A stretch of 64,000 nucleotides of DNA from Phenylobacterium sp. (GTDB lineage: Bacteria > Pseudomonadota > Alphaproteobacteria > Caulobacterales > Caulobacteraceae): contig NZ_JANXWD010000106.1 in NCBI RefSeq assembly GCF_025351295.1, positions 1 through 64,000 of the forward strand, read 5' to 3'. Position numbers and translations under genes: made by a program. The stretch's first letter is position 1. Each line of letters opens with the position of its first letter. The notes under the pieces are model-generated. The model had not been told where the DNA came from, did not search any database, and saw only the letters and a list, made by a program, of their open reading frames with translations. Below are positions 17,373-25,099 of the stretch, piece after piece.

Positions 17373-19568
17373 TCAGGATTTCTGCATCTGCTGCTGGAAG
17401 GTGATCTCGATGAACTCGGCGGGCCGGCTGACCGCCACCAGGACGGTCACCCGCAGGATGCCCTCCAGGATATCCTCGGGCGACATGGTCTCGCCAAGGC
17501 CGACGTAGACGCCGAAGGCGTCCTCTGGCGTGCCACCTGCCAGCCCGCCGCGCTTCCAGATCCCGGTCAGGAAATTCTCGATCATGGCCTTGATGGTGAG
17601 CCAGGTGCCCGCGACGTTGGGCTCGAACACCGTCGCCTTGGCGGCGAGCCGGCAGGACTCCTCCAGCATGATCATCGTGCGGCGCACGTTGATGTAGCGC
17701 CAATCCAGGCTGTTGCCGTCCAGGGTGCGCGCGCCCCAGACCAGCACGCCCTCGCCGATGAACGACCGGATGGCGTTGATCGATTTGCCGGTTGCGCTGA
17801 CGTTGAGGTCTTCCTGGTCCTGCGACGAGACGCTGACCGCGGGCGCGGTCACGCTGTTCAGGCTGACGTTGGCCGGAGCCTTCCAGACCCCGCGGCTGTT
17901 GTCGACCGTGGTGTAGACACCCGCCATGGCCGCGCTGGGCGGCAGCAGGTTGAGGTGGCGGGCCGCCTGTTTGGCGACGTTGGCGTAGGTGTCGCTGATC
18001 CGGAACAGGGCGTCGTTGGTCTGGGCCTTGCGCAGGTCGATCCAGGCGGCCTGGCCATCGGCGATCCAGGCGGCCTTGACGGCGGCGGGGTCCGTTCCGT
18101 CCGGAACCTTCGACCGGGAGTTGGTGTCCCAGTACTTGCCCGCCTCGATCGCCCAGTCGTCGTCGCTCCGGGCGGCGTCGGCCAGCACGGCCTGGACGTC
18201 GGCCGGGGCCTTGGCCAGGTCGGCCGCCAGCAGCAGCGGCAGGGTCACATCGCCGGTCTCGAAGTCGAGGTAGCTGATGTTGCGATCCTGCACGATCGTG
18301 GTGTGCACCCACGGGTAGTAGGCCGCGCCGAACATCAGGTCGTTGACGCCCAGGGTGTCGCGGAACTTGGCGATCGGATCGCCGCCGGGGTCGTTCTGGG
18401 CCTTGTCGCCACTATAGATGTCGAGGATGGCGACGCGATTCTTCATCTTCTGGCCGCAGTGCAGCAGCACGTGCTGATAGAGGCTGATGCAGCCGGGCTG
18501 GTCCAGGATGACCGCGTCCGGGATCACCACCATCGTCGGCTCGATCTCGCGCTCCAGGCTGTCCACCCCGGCCATCAGGGCGTTCAGATCCGGCGTCGCG
18601 TCATAGTCGCCGACCGAGACGATGTAGCAGGCCCCGCCGCCGTTCTGGAAGAAGTGGCGCATCCCGTAATAGAGCAGCCGGCGCCCCGACATCGTCAGGA
18701 CGTAGCCCTGCTTCGCGTCGCTCGCGGCCCCGGCGGCCAGCTTGGCGGCGGCGGCGGCCTTGGCGGCGGCGTCGGCGGTCCCCGGCGCGCTTTTGGCCAG
18801 CGCGGCCGCATCGGTCGCGGCCTTGGCGGCCTTGGTCGAGCTATCCGCCCCGGCCTTGGCGACCTGGGCCGCGGCGGCGGCGGCGGCGGCGGCCTTGTCC
18901 GAGGCCGCGGCGGCGCTCTTGGCGTCGGCGGCGGCCTTGTCGGACGCATCGGCGGCGGTCTTGGCGTCGGCGGCGGCCTTGTCCGAGGCCGTGGCGGCGG
19001 CCTTGTCCGTCGGGTCGGCGGCGGCCTTTGTAGCGGCGGCGTCAGCCGCCGCCTTGGCCGTGGTGGCGGCGGCGGCAGCGTCCATGGCGGCCTTGGCTGC
19101 GGCGTCAGCCGCCGTCTTGGGCGCAGTTGCGGCGGTGGCGGCCGCATTGGAGGCCGTTTCCGCGTCGGTTTGCGCCTTGGCGGCGTCGGCGGCGGCCTTG
19201 GCGGCGGCGGCGGCAGCGTCCGGCGCGGCATCGGCGGCGGCCTGGGCGACCAGGGCCTTGGTCGCGGCCTCGGCGGCGGCGGCGTCCAGGGCGCCGATCC
19301 GGAATTCGGCGTCCTGCAGATCCGTCCCGCCCTCAACCGGCTTCGGCCGCCCGATCTTGAACTTGGTCGGCGGCGCGCCGCCGTAATAGGTCTCGAACTC
19401 GGCCATGGTGCTGATGCGGAAGGGCTTGCCCTTCAAGGGTGCGCCACGATTGCTGGCCGTCTGGGTGTAGCCGACGAAGGCCGGGACGGCGGTGGCCACC
19501 TCGACCACGGAGTTCGGGAACGCGTTCTTTTCGACGATATAGACACCGGGCGTTTTCATGGTCGCCAT
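17373..19568 (-). CDS. Contractile sheath protein with large alanine-rich insertion
   Basis: The only sheath gene of the cluster, 731 residues. The N-terminal 90 residues (KTPGVYIVEKNAFPNSVVEV, then FVGYT) and residues 287-731 (YYGMRHFFQNGGGACYIVSVG; WRYINVRRTMIMLEES; SRPAEFIEITF at the end) are standard tail-sheath sequence. The last region is the C-terminal arm used for inter-subunit strand exchange. Between them, residues about 93-286, lies an Ala/Lys/Asp-rich low-complexity insertion, which makes this protein far longer than a normal single-domain sheath. The ATG at 19568 has AGGAG 8 bp upstream; an internal ATG three codons later is an alternative. The insertion falls in the region that forms surface-exposed domains in other sheaths (inference). 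Confidence 0.95.
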   Translation of the reverse strand: MATMKTPGVYIVEKNAFPNSVVEVATAVPAFVGYTQTASNRGAPLKGKPFRISTMAEFETYYGGAPPTKFKIGRPKPVEGGTDLQDAEFRIGALDAAAAEAATKALVAQAAADAAPDAAAAAAKAAADAAKAQTDAETASNAAATAATAPKTAADAAAKAAMDAAAAATTAKAAADAAATKAAADPTDKAAATASDKAAADAKTAADASDKAAADAKSAAAASDKAAAAAAAAAQVAKAGADSSTKAAKAATDAAALAKSAPGTADAAAKAAAAAKLAAGAASDAKQGYVLTMSGRRLLYYGMRHFFQNGGGACYIVSVGDYDATPDLNALMAGVDSLEREIEPTMVVIPDAVILDQPGCISLYQHVLLHCGQKMKNRVAILDIYSGDKAQNDPGGDPIAKFRDTLGVNDLMFGAAYYPWVHTTIVQDRNISYLDFETGDVTLPLLLAADLAKAPADVQAVLADAARSDDDWAIEAGKYWDTNSRSKVPDGTDPAAVKAAWIADGQAAWIDLRKAQTNDALFRISDTYANVAKQAARHLNLLPPSAAMAGVYTTVDNSRGVWKAPANVSLNSVTAPAVSVSSQDQEDLNVSATGKSINAIRSFIGEGVLVWGARTLDGNSLDWRYINVRRTMIMLEESCRLAAKATVFEPNVAGTWLTIKAMIENFLTGIWKRGGLAGGTPEDAFGVYVGLGETMSPEDILEGILRVTVLVAVSRPAEFIEITFQQQMQKS
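18711..19292 (-). repeat. Alanine-rich low-complexity coding repeat inside the sheath gene
   Basis: This stretch encodes about 194 residues (sheath residues 93-286), of which I count 110 alanines. The rest is mostly Lys, Asp, Thr and Ser in irregular 7-11 residue units such as SDKAAADAK and AAKAAADA. The DNA is a degenerate array of gcggcggccttgtccgaggc-like blocks. No Pro- or Gly-rich breaks occur except near residues 186 and 262, so long helices or a coiled coil are likely. Confidence 0.9.
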
Positions 19569-19599
19569 GGCGAGCTCCTGGAGGTGCGAGGGGTTTGAA

Positions 19600-20394
19600 T
19601 CAGCTGTGGACGTAGATTTCCGAAATGAGGCCGGGAGCCCGGTCCGCCGGTTCGAGCGTCAAGCCGCTCATCCGGGGGCCAGGCAGGCGATTGATCAAGA
19701 CCCGCGCGGCGGCGTCGCCATCGCGGAGCTGGAAGGTCTGGTCGCAGCGTTCCGCCAGCGGCAGACGGGTATCGGAGCGGATGGCCAGGCCCAGGCGCCC
19801 GTCGGCCAGCGGCTCTTCGACCGGCCCGGTGAACGCCACCTCACCGCTGGGATCGACGACCCGGGGGGTCATGCCCTCCCAGTCGCCGGTCAGGATGTAC
19901 TTCCAGGTCGTCTCGCGGGGTTCGAGCTGTAGCCGATAGGCCGGCGCGGGATCTCCGGGCAGACCCTCCAGCGGGATGGCGACCGCGAAGTCCGGCCGGC
20001 GGCCGCCGGCCCAGGCCGCCCAGGGACCGTCCGGCTCCAGCAGCGGCCAGGCCTCGCCGGGCCGGAGCACCGCGATGCCGGGGCCAAAGCCTGTCGGCCC
20101 ACCCGCGATCGGGCCCAGGCCATCGGTATAGCCGGCGAACATCGGATCGGCCGCGGTGACGCCGAACCGCAGGTCGACCGGCGCCACGGTCGCGGCCAGC
20201 GGCGCGCCCCCGCCCCTGGGTTCGGTGTCATAATAGACCCGCAGCACATTCGCCGCGGCCTTGGCCACGGCGCCCGTCCGCGCGAGCCAGCTATCGGTGT
20301 CCGGGTCGGGCCGGAACGCCAGGCGCAGCCGCGCGGGGTCGCGGAAATAGCCGTGCCCGACCTCCACCGAGAACAGGAGCGCGTAACCGGCCAT
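19600..20394 (-). CDS. Unknown eCIS-associated protein between cap and sheath genes
   Basis: A 264-residue protein I do not recognise. It begins MAGYALLFSVEVGHGYF, then has a beta-rich middle with Pro/Gly turns (DPDTDSWLARTGAV, GPTGFGPGIAVLRPGEAWPL) and a C-terminal region ending in APGLISEIYVHS. It has no signal peptide, no membrane helix and no obvious catalytic motif. It starts 3 bp after the cap gene stop and lies 31 bp before the sheath gene, so it belongs to the same message. The conserved-looking position at the head of the operon and the beta-rich sequence suggest a structural or assembly part of the particle. That is inference. Confidence 0.75.
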   Translation of the reverse strand: MAGYALLFSVEVGHGYFRDPARLRLAFRPDPDTDSWLARTGAVAKAAANVLRVYYDTEPRGGGAPLAATVAPVDLRFGVTAADPMFAGYTDGLGPIAGGPTGFGPGIAVLRPGEAWPLLEPDGPWAAWAGGRRPDFAVAIPLEGLPGDPAPAYRLQLEPRETTWKYILTGDWEGMTPRVVDPSGEVAFTGPVEEPLADGRLGLAIRSDTRLPLAERCDQTFQLRDGDAAARVLINRLPGPRMSGLTLEPADRAPGLISEIYVHS

Positions 20395-20397
20395 CGC

Positions 20398-20982
20398 TCA
20401 ACCCACGCCTTCCGGCAGCACATTGACCACCGGCCGGACCACCTGCGGCGCCTGGGCCTCGATCCGCGAGCTGTCGATCACCACCATGCGCATCCGGTAG
20501 AGCAGCGACGGCAGGTATCGCCCGCCCAGCACGCCCCACATGTTGCCAAGGTCGGCGATGCTCAGGTTCTCGATCTCCAGGCTTAGCCGTTCGATCCCGG
20601 GATCGAGGTCCGGCGTGTTCTGGTGATCGAACACCGGCTGTCCCTGAAAAAAGGCGGCGGCGCCGGAAATGGCCTTCAGGGCCTCGGGGTATTTGGCGCC
20701 GCTGAAGTTGGCGACGAACATCACCATCAGGTTCAGGAAGATCGGCGGCTGGACGACCGCTGTGCGACCGGCGCCGGGAATATGGTCCGGAGTGCGCCGC
20801 GGCGAGGGCTCGCGTTCGATGTTGACGAGGAAGGCGACCAGCTTGTCGACGGACTGCGGAACGACCGTTCCGTCGGCTTCCAAGAGGTTCGAAACAACCA
20901 CCAAGTCCTCAGTAGACTGGGCGTTGCGCTTCAGCGCCTGGTTGAGCTCGCGCGCAACCCTGGTGATGGCCGCAGCTATCAT
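20398..20982 (-). CDS. DUF4255/Pvc16 N-terminal-like cap protein (Afp16-like)
   Basis: A 194-residue first gene of the eCIS operon. The N-terminus (AITRVARELNQAL), the middle (PIFLNLMVMFVANFSGAKYPEALKAIS, then FFQGQPVFDHQNTP) and the end (MWGVLGGRYLPSLLYRMRMVVID) follow the DUF4255/Pvc16_N pattern: N-terminal helix, PPIxLNLYVMF strand, FQGxxVFD, and WxxLGGxYxPSLxY. Family members cap the distal tube end and stop elongation. The ATG at 20982 has an AGGGGG ribosome-binding site about 6 bp upstream. As the first gene after the 300-bp intergenic region, it marks the operon start. Confidence 0.9.
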   Translation of the reverse strand: MIAAAITRVARELNQALKRNAQSTEDLVVVSNLLEADGTVVPQSVDKLVAFLVNIEREPSPRRTPDHIPGAGRTAVVQPPIFLNLMVMFVANFSGAKYPEALKAISGAAAFFQGQPVFDHQNTPDLDPGIERLSLEIENLSIADLGNMWGVLGGRYLPSLLYRMRMVVIDSSRIEAQAPQVVRPVVNVLPEGVG

Positions 20983-21282
20983 TGCGCCCCCTTTTCGCCG
21001 GCCTGGCCCGACAGCTTAACCTTGAGTAGTACGCGACAGTAGGCCGCACTCGCGACTGTCCGCAATCGCTTTTGACGGCGCCAGACGCCTGACTCGGCAA
21101 TCAGCTTCACCGGGACGGCGACGAACCTGCGGTTGCGTGGTTTCACGCGGACGCGCGGCCCGATTCGGACTAGCGTCAGTTGGTGACACGCTCTTAAGAG
21201 AGCTTGCCTAGGATTTGTGCTGTGGCTACGCCGGATGTGAACGGGCTAGGCCGTTGAGGCTCGCTGACGGCAAGGCCGCTTG
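20983..21282. promoter_or_regulatory. Divergent regulatory region between eCIS operon and SLOG-cyclase gene
   Basis: A 300-bp gene-free region separates the leftward eCIS operon from the rightward cyclase gene and must hold both promoters. On the eCIS side, GTCGCG occurs twice in direct orientation (coding-strand reading, around 21025-21060). On the cyclase side, a perfect 10-bp palindrome ctcttaagag lies at 21191-21200, about 80 bp before the start codon, and could be an operator. I see no convincing consensus -35/-10 pair. Confidence 0.35.
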
Positions 21283-23043
21283 ATGCTTGGCGACGAAACC
21301 ACCAATTCCGTACGCGCGGCCCTGGCGCGGGGCGATCTGCTCGCGGCCTATGACGAAGTCGCGCGCGGAAAGGAGCTGGGCCATCGCGGCCTGGACTACC
21401 TTGAGGTGCTCACCCTGGCGCGGCTGGGCGACACCGAACGTGGCCTGCGGCTCTATGAGACCTATCGCCTGGCGTCGATGGGCGACGTCGACGCCCTGTC
21501 GCTGAAGGCCCGGCTGCTCAAGGACGAGGCCTTCGCGTCCGGGCTGGCGCCCAACCGCGAGAAGCTGCTGCAGGCCTGCGCCCTCTACGCGGCGGTCTAC
21601 CGGCGCACGCGATCCAGCTATCCGGCCATCAACGCCGCGACCCTGGCCCGGATCGGCGGCCGCTCCCGCCTGGCCAATGCCCTGGCCGGCGTGGTGGTCG
21701 AGCAGCACAGCAGTGAAGGCCGCCAGGACTATTTCTCGCTCGCCACCCTGGCCGAGGCTCTGGTGGTGCTGGGCGACATCGACGGCGCTGCGGCCGCGCT
21801 CAGCCGCGCCGTCCGTGCGCCCGACGCCGACGTCGGCTCCCGGTCGACGACCTTCCTGCAACTGCAGCGCCTGGTCTCGGCCAGCTACGACGCGGAGGAG
21901 TTGAAGGGTCTGCTGGAGCCGGTCCGGCCCCCGAAGGTGGCGATGTTCTGCGGCAACATATTCGTCGGCTATCCCGAGCTGGAGGCCCGCCTGGCCGCCG
22001 ACATGCGGCAGGTGATCGTCGATGAGAAGGTCGGGTTCGCCTACGGCGCCCTGGCGGCCGGCAGCGACATCCTGATCGCCGAACAGCTGATCGACGCCGG
22101 GGTCGAGCTGCACATCGTGCTGCCCTTCGCCGAGGCGGACTTCCTGACCCAGTCCGTCGCCCCCAGCGGCGAGGAGTGGGTCCGCCGCTACGCCGGGTGC
22201 AAGGCCCGCGCGGCCTCCCTGACCCTGGCCAGCAACATGAGCTTCGTGGGCGAGCAGGCCCAGTTCGCCTACGGTTCCAAGGTGACCATGGGCATGGCCA
22301 TGCTGCGCGCTCGCCACCTGAACGGCGACTCCATCCAGCTCGCCGTCGTCGAGGCCGAGGGCACGGGCACGCTCAGCGGCTCCGACATCGCCGCCTGGGG
22401 TGCGGCGGGCGGCCGCTCGGCCGTGCTCCGCGCCGACCGGCTGCAGCGGCCGGTGAAGCCGCCGCCGCCGCCGGAATCCGTCGTCAAGCGCGGCACCTAC
22501 GGGCTCATGTTCTCCGACTTCCCGGGGTTCACCGGCCTGGACGAACGCGCCCTGCCGATCTTCTGGGAGGAGGTTATGGGCCGCGCGGCCACCGCGCTGG
22601 AGCGCTACGAGGACGTCATCCGCGAACGCAACACCTGGGGCGACGCGCTCTATGTGGTGTTCGAGGACGCGCGCTCCACCGCCGCCGCCGCCCTCGACCT
22701 CTCCGAGGAGTTCGGCAAGGTGGACTGCAAGGCGCTGGGCGTGCCGGAGGGCACCGCCATGCGCATCGCGCTGCACTACGGCACCACCTACTTCGGCCAC
22801 GATCCGGTCAGCCGCCGCACCACCTACTACGGCAGCGAGGTGTCGCGCGCCGCGCGGATCGAACCGGTGACCCCGTCCGGCAGCGTCTATGTCACCGAGC
22901 CTTTCGCCGCCGTCCTGGAGATGGAGGCCGACCACCCGTTCACCTGCAACTATGTGGGCAAGACGGAACTGGCCAAGGGCTATGGGGTCTATCCGCTGTA
23001 TCGGCTGCGGCGCGACCCGATGATGACCTCCGACGACCTCTAG
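21283..23043 (+). CDS. TPR-SLOG-class III nucleotidyl cyclase fusion protein
   Basis: A 586-residue soluble signalling protein. Residues 1-210 are helical repeats resembling TPR/TRAF-binding modules. Residues about 218-395 form a Rossmann-like SLOG-type domain (VAMFCGNIFVGYP, then FAYGALAAGSDILIAEQLID, HIVLPF). Residues about 403-580 are a class III cyclase domain (MFSDFPGFTG at about 410, NTWGDALYVVF at 450-460, VSRAARIEP at 520). Both metal-binding Asp positions are kept, but the usual purine-contacting Lys is Asn450 and the transition-state Asn is Ser521; Arg525 is retained. No membrane segment is seen. I use ATG 21283; a TTG at 21280 is an alternative. It is divergent from the eCIS operon and convergent with the TIR gene. 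SLOG domains bind nucleotide-type ligands, so ligand-gated cyclase activity is a reasonable inference. Confidence 0.87.
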   Translation: MLGDETTNSVRAALARGDLLAAYDEVARGKELGHRGLDYLEVLTLARLGDTERGLRLYETYRLASMGDVDALSLKARLLKDEAFASGLAPNREKLLQACALYAAVYRRTRSSYPAINAATLARIGGRSRLANALAGVVVEQHSSEGRQDYFSLATLAEALVVLGDIDGAAAALSRAVRAPDADVGSRSTTFLQLQRLVSASYDAEELKGLLEPVRPPKVAMFCGNIFVGYPELEARLAADMRQVIVDEKVGFAYGALAAGSDILIAEQLIDAGVELHIVLPFAEADFLTQSVAPSGEEWVRRYAGCKARAASLTLASNMSFVGEQAQFAYGSKVTMGMAMLRARHLNGDSIQLAVVEAEGTGTLSGSDIAAWGAAGGRSAVLRADRLQRPVKPPPPPESVVKRGTYGLMFSDFPGFTGLDERALPIFWEEVMGRAATALERYEDVIRERNTWGDALYVVFEDARSTAAAALDLSEEFGKVDCKALGVPEGTAMRIALHYGTTYFGHDPVSRRTTYYGSEVSRAARIEPVTPSGSVYVTEPFAAVLEMEADHPFTCNYVGKTELAKGYGVYPLYRLRRDPMMTSDDL

Positions 23044-23068
23044 AGATATCTGTGCTTCCCCCAGCGCC

Positions 23069-23096
23069 CGTCATCCCCGGCCTTGTGGCGGGATGG
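23069..23096. repeat. Partial REP-like palindromic element between convergent genes
   Basis: The motif cgtcatccccggc at 23069-23081, followed by a GC-rich partial complement (gcgggatg), resembles a degenerate half of the perfect palindrome at 43239-43287. It lies between the 3' ends of the cyclase and TIR genes and may act as a weak bidirectional terminator. Confidence 0.4.
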
Positions 23097-23146
23097 CGAA
23101 CCGCGGGTGAGGATCGATGGGGATGGCGAACGTGAGCGCCGGTTCC

Positions 23147-25093
23147 CTACAGCCGGGCCTGTTTCGATGGCGCCAGCGCGGCGCAGATCGCGGCGTTGGA
23201 CTTGGTGAGGCTGGCGGTCGCGCCCAGGGTCTGGTTCAGGATCGCCAGCCCGGCCGCGCAGTCGGCGCGGGCTTCGCCCATGCGGCCCGCCTTGGCCAGC
23301 ACGGTCGCGCGGTTCACGAGCAGGTCGCCGTGGTTCGGATGGACCTTGCCGTAGCTGGCGTCGTAGTTGCGCTTGGCGTCGTCCAGCGTGGCCAGGGCGC
23401 CCTCGGTGTCGCCGCGCTGCGACTGGATCAGCCCCAGATAGACGTCGTCGATGCCGATCAGGTAGTGCGGCCCGCCGAACGCCTTGCGGTAGATGGCCAC
23501 GGCTTCCTGCAGCGCCCGCTGGGCGTCAGCCAGCTTGCCGGTGGCCTGCAGGATCTGGCCCTGGATGGACAGGGCGTCGGCGATGCTGGGGTTGTCCTTG
23601 TCGAGCACCGCCCGCTCGATCCGGAGCGCCATGGCGATCTGGCGCTCGGCCAGGGGCTGCTTGCCGGCCAGGAAGGAATTCTGCGCCAGGGCGAACCAGG
23701 CCTTGCCGGTCAACAGGTGCTCGGCGCCCAGCGTCCGCTGGTCGATCGCCAGGGCCTGGCTGAGCGAGGCCTCCGCCGCCGCATACTGCCCGTCGTCGGA
23801 CAGCAGCAGGCCGCGGTTGCTCAGGGCGGTGGCCACCGAGGCCGGCGGCGCGCCTTCCGACACCCGGTAGAACGCCAGCGCCCGGTTGAAGGCGGCGACG
23901 CCGGCGCGCACGTTCGACGAGGAGGTCAGGATCTTGCCCTCGGTCAGCGCGGCCTGCGCCCGGGTTAGGGTGTTCTTCTTCAGGTCGGGACCCAGCATGA
24001 CCTCGGCCCGCTTCACGGTCGCCAGCGCCTTGTCCAGGGCCCCCTGCTTCAAATAGGTCGTGGCCAGGACGAGCAGCGCCTCGGCCCCGTCCACGCCGGC
24101 CTTGGCGATCGCCGGCTGCGAGGTCTCCACCGCCGTCCGGGCCTCGTTCAGCAGGCCCAGGTTGTTGTAGGCCCGCCCCAGGGTCCCGATCAGCCGGGCT
24201 TGGATCGCCGGCTGGTCGGCCAGTTCGCGGTGGGCGCGCTCGGCGCTGCGGCCCAGGATGGTCAGGGCGGTGATGGTGCGCGGGTTTTCGGTGGCGGGGT
24301 TCGAAAGCTCGAAGGTGCCTACCAGGTAGTCGGCGGCGGCCTTGGCGGCGGCGGCCTCCTTCTGGGCGATGACCCGCTGCTCGTTGGCCTCGATGCGGCG
24401 GGCGTTGGCGTAGAATGCCAGGCCGCCGGTGACCACCATGCCGCTCATCGCGCCGGCCGTCAGCGCCGCCAGCCGCCGCATCCGGCGCTGGGTCTCGCGC
24501 TGGACCAGCTCATCCAGCTTCACGCCGGTCAGCCCGGCGATCAGCTTCAGCTTGGCCAGCCGGCGGCCATCGGCGTCGGGGCGCAGGTCGGCGGCGATCG
24601 GCTCGGCGGGAACGTCCGACAGCTCCCCGTCCGGACCCAGCTTGTAGCGCAGGGTCCGGGGGAAGCACTCCTGGTCCTCGCGCCCCGGCGTGTCCGACGC
24701 GTAGGGCGTGCCGTCGATGATCAGCGCCAGCAGGCGGCTGTCGCCGTGGATGCGCTTGTACTGCAGGATCTCCTGCTCGACCCAGTGCGACTTGGCCGCG
24801 CCGGTCGAGCAGATGACGATCAGGAACATCGAGCCGCGGATGGCGGCGCTGAGTTCGCCGCCCAGATCCGCCGAGGCCGGCAGCTCGTCTCGATCCCGGA
24901 AGACCGGGGTCAGTCGCCGCGGAATCTCACCGATCGGCGTGACCTTGCCGACCAGCTTGGGGGGAATGCGATAGGACTCGATATCGCGATGCAGGCGCGT
25001 GGCGAACGCCTTATCGCGATGGCTGTAGCTGATAAAAGCCCTGTAGGAGTAGACGTGCCCCTGCCCGTCGACCAGCTTCCCGTTTTCAGCCAT
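23147..25093 (-). CDS. TIR-domain, single-TM, TPR-repeat protein
   Basis: A 648-residue protein with three parts. Residues 15-160 are a TIR-like domain: RAFISYSHRD at 18-26, PVFRDRDELPASADL (box 2-like), then SHWVEQEIL at 102-110, with Glu106/Glu108 near the position of the catalytic Glu in NAD-cleaving TIRs. Residues 208-230 are a single hydrophobic membrane segment. Residues about 270-640 are tetratricopeptide-like repeats (NNLGLLNEARTAVE; LSNRGLLLSDDGQYAAAEASL; GDLLVNRATVLAKAGRMGEA). The ATG at 25093 follows the PEP-CTERM gene by 6 bp with no clear ribosome-binding site, so it may be co-transcribed with it. It converges on the SLOG-cyclase. NADase activity is family-based inference. Confidence 0.87.
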   Translation of the reverse strand: MAENGKLVDGQGHVYSYRAFISYSHRDKAFATRLHRDIESYRIPPKLVGKVTPIGEIPRRLTPVFRDRDELPASADLGGELSAAIRGSMFLIVICSTGAAKSHWVEQEILQYKRIHGDSRLLALIIDGTPYASDTPGREDQECFPRTLRYKLGPDGELSDVPAEPIAADLRPDADGRRLAKLKLIAGLTGVKLDELVQRETQRRMRRLAALTAGAMSGMVVTGGLAFYANARRIEANEQRVIAQKEAAAAKAAADYLVGTFELSNPATENPRTITALTILGRSAERAHRELADQPAIQARLIGTLGRAYNNLGLLNEARTAVETSQPAIAKAGVDGAEALLVLATTYLKQGALDKALATVKRAEVMLGPDLKKNTLTRAQAALTEGKILTSSSNVRAGVAAFNRALAFYRVSEGAPPASVATALSNRGLLLSDDGQYAAAEASLSQALAIDQRTLGAEHLLTGKAWFALAQNSFLAGKQPLAERQIAMALRIERAVLDKDNPSIADALSIQGQILQATGKLADAQRALQEAVAIYRKAFGGPHYLIGIDDVYLGLIQSQRGDTEGALATLDDAKRNYDASYGKVHPNHGDLLVNRATVLAKAGRMGEARADCAAGLAILNQTLGATASLTKSNAAICAALAPSKQARL

Positions 25094-25099
25094 GGACGA

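Noticed and set aside
16890-19598. Gly-rich plus-strand open frame opposite the sheath gene
   Set aside because: The Gly/Val-rich sequence is simply the complement of the alanine-rich sheath insertion; no start signal or domain.
1-20982. Prophage or type VI secretion locus
   Set aside because: No capsid, terminase, portal or lysis genes and no TssJ/L/M membrane complex or ClpV; Pvc16-, LysM- and AAA-type genes fit eCIS.
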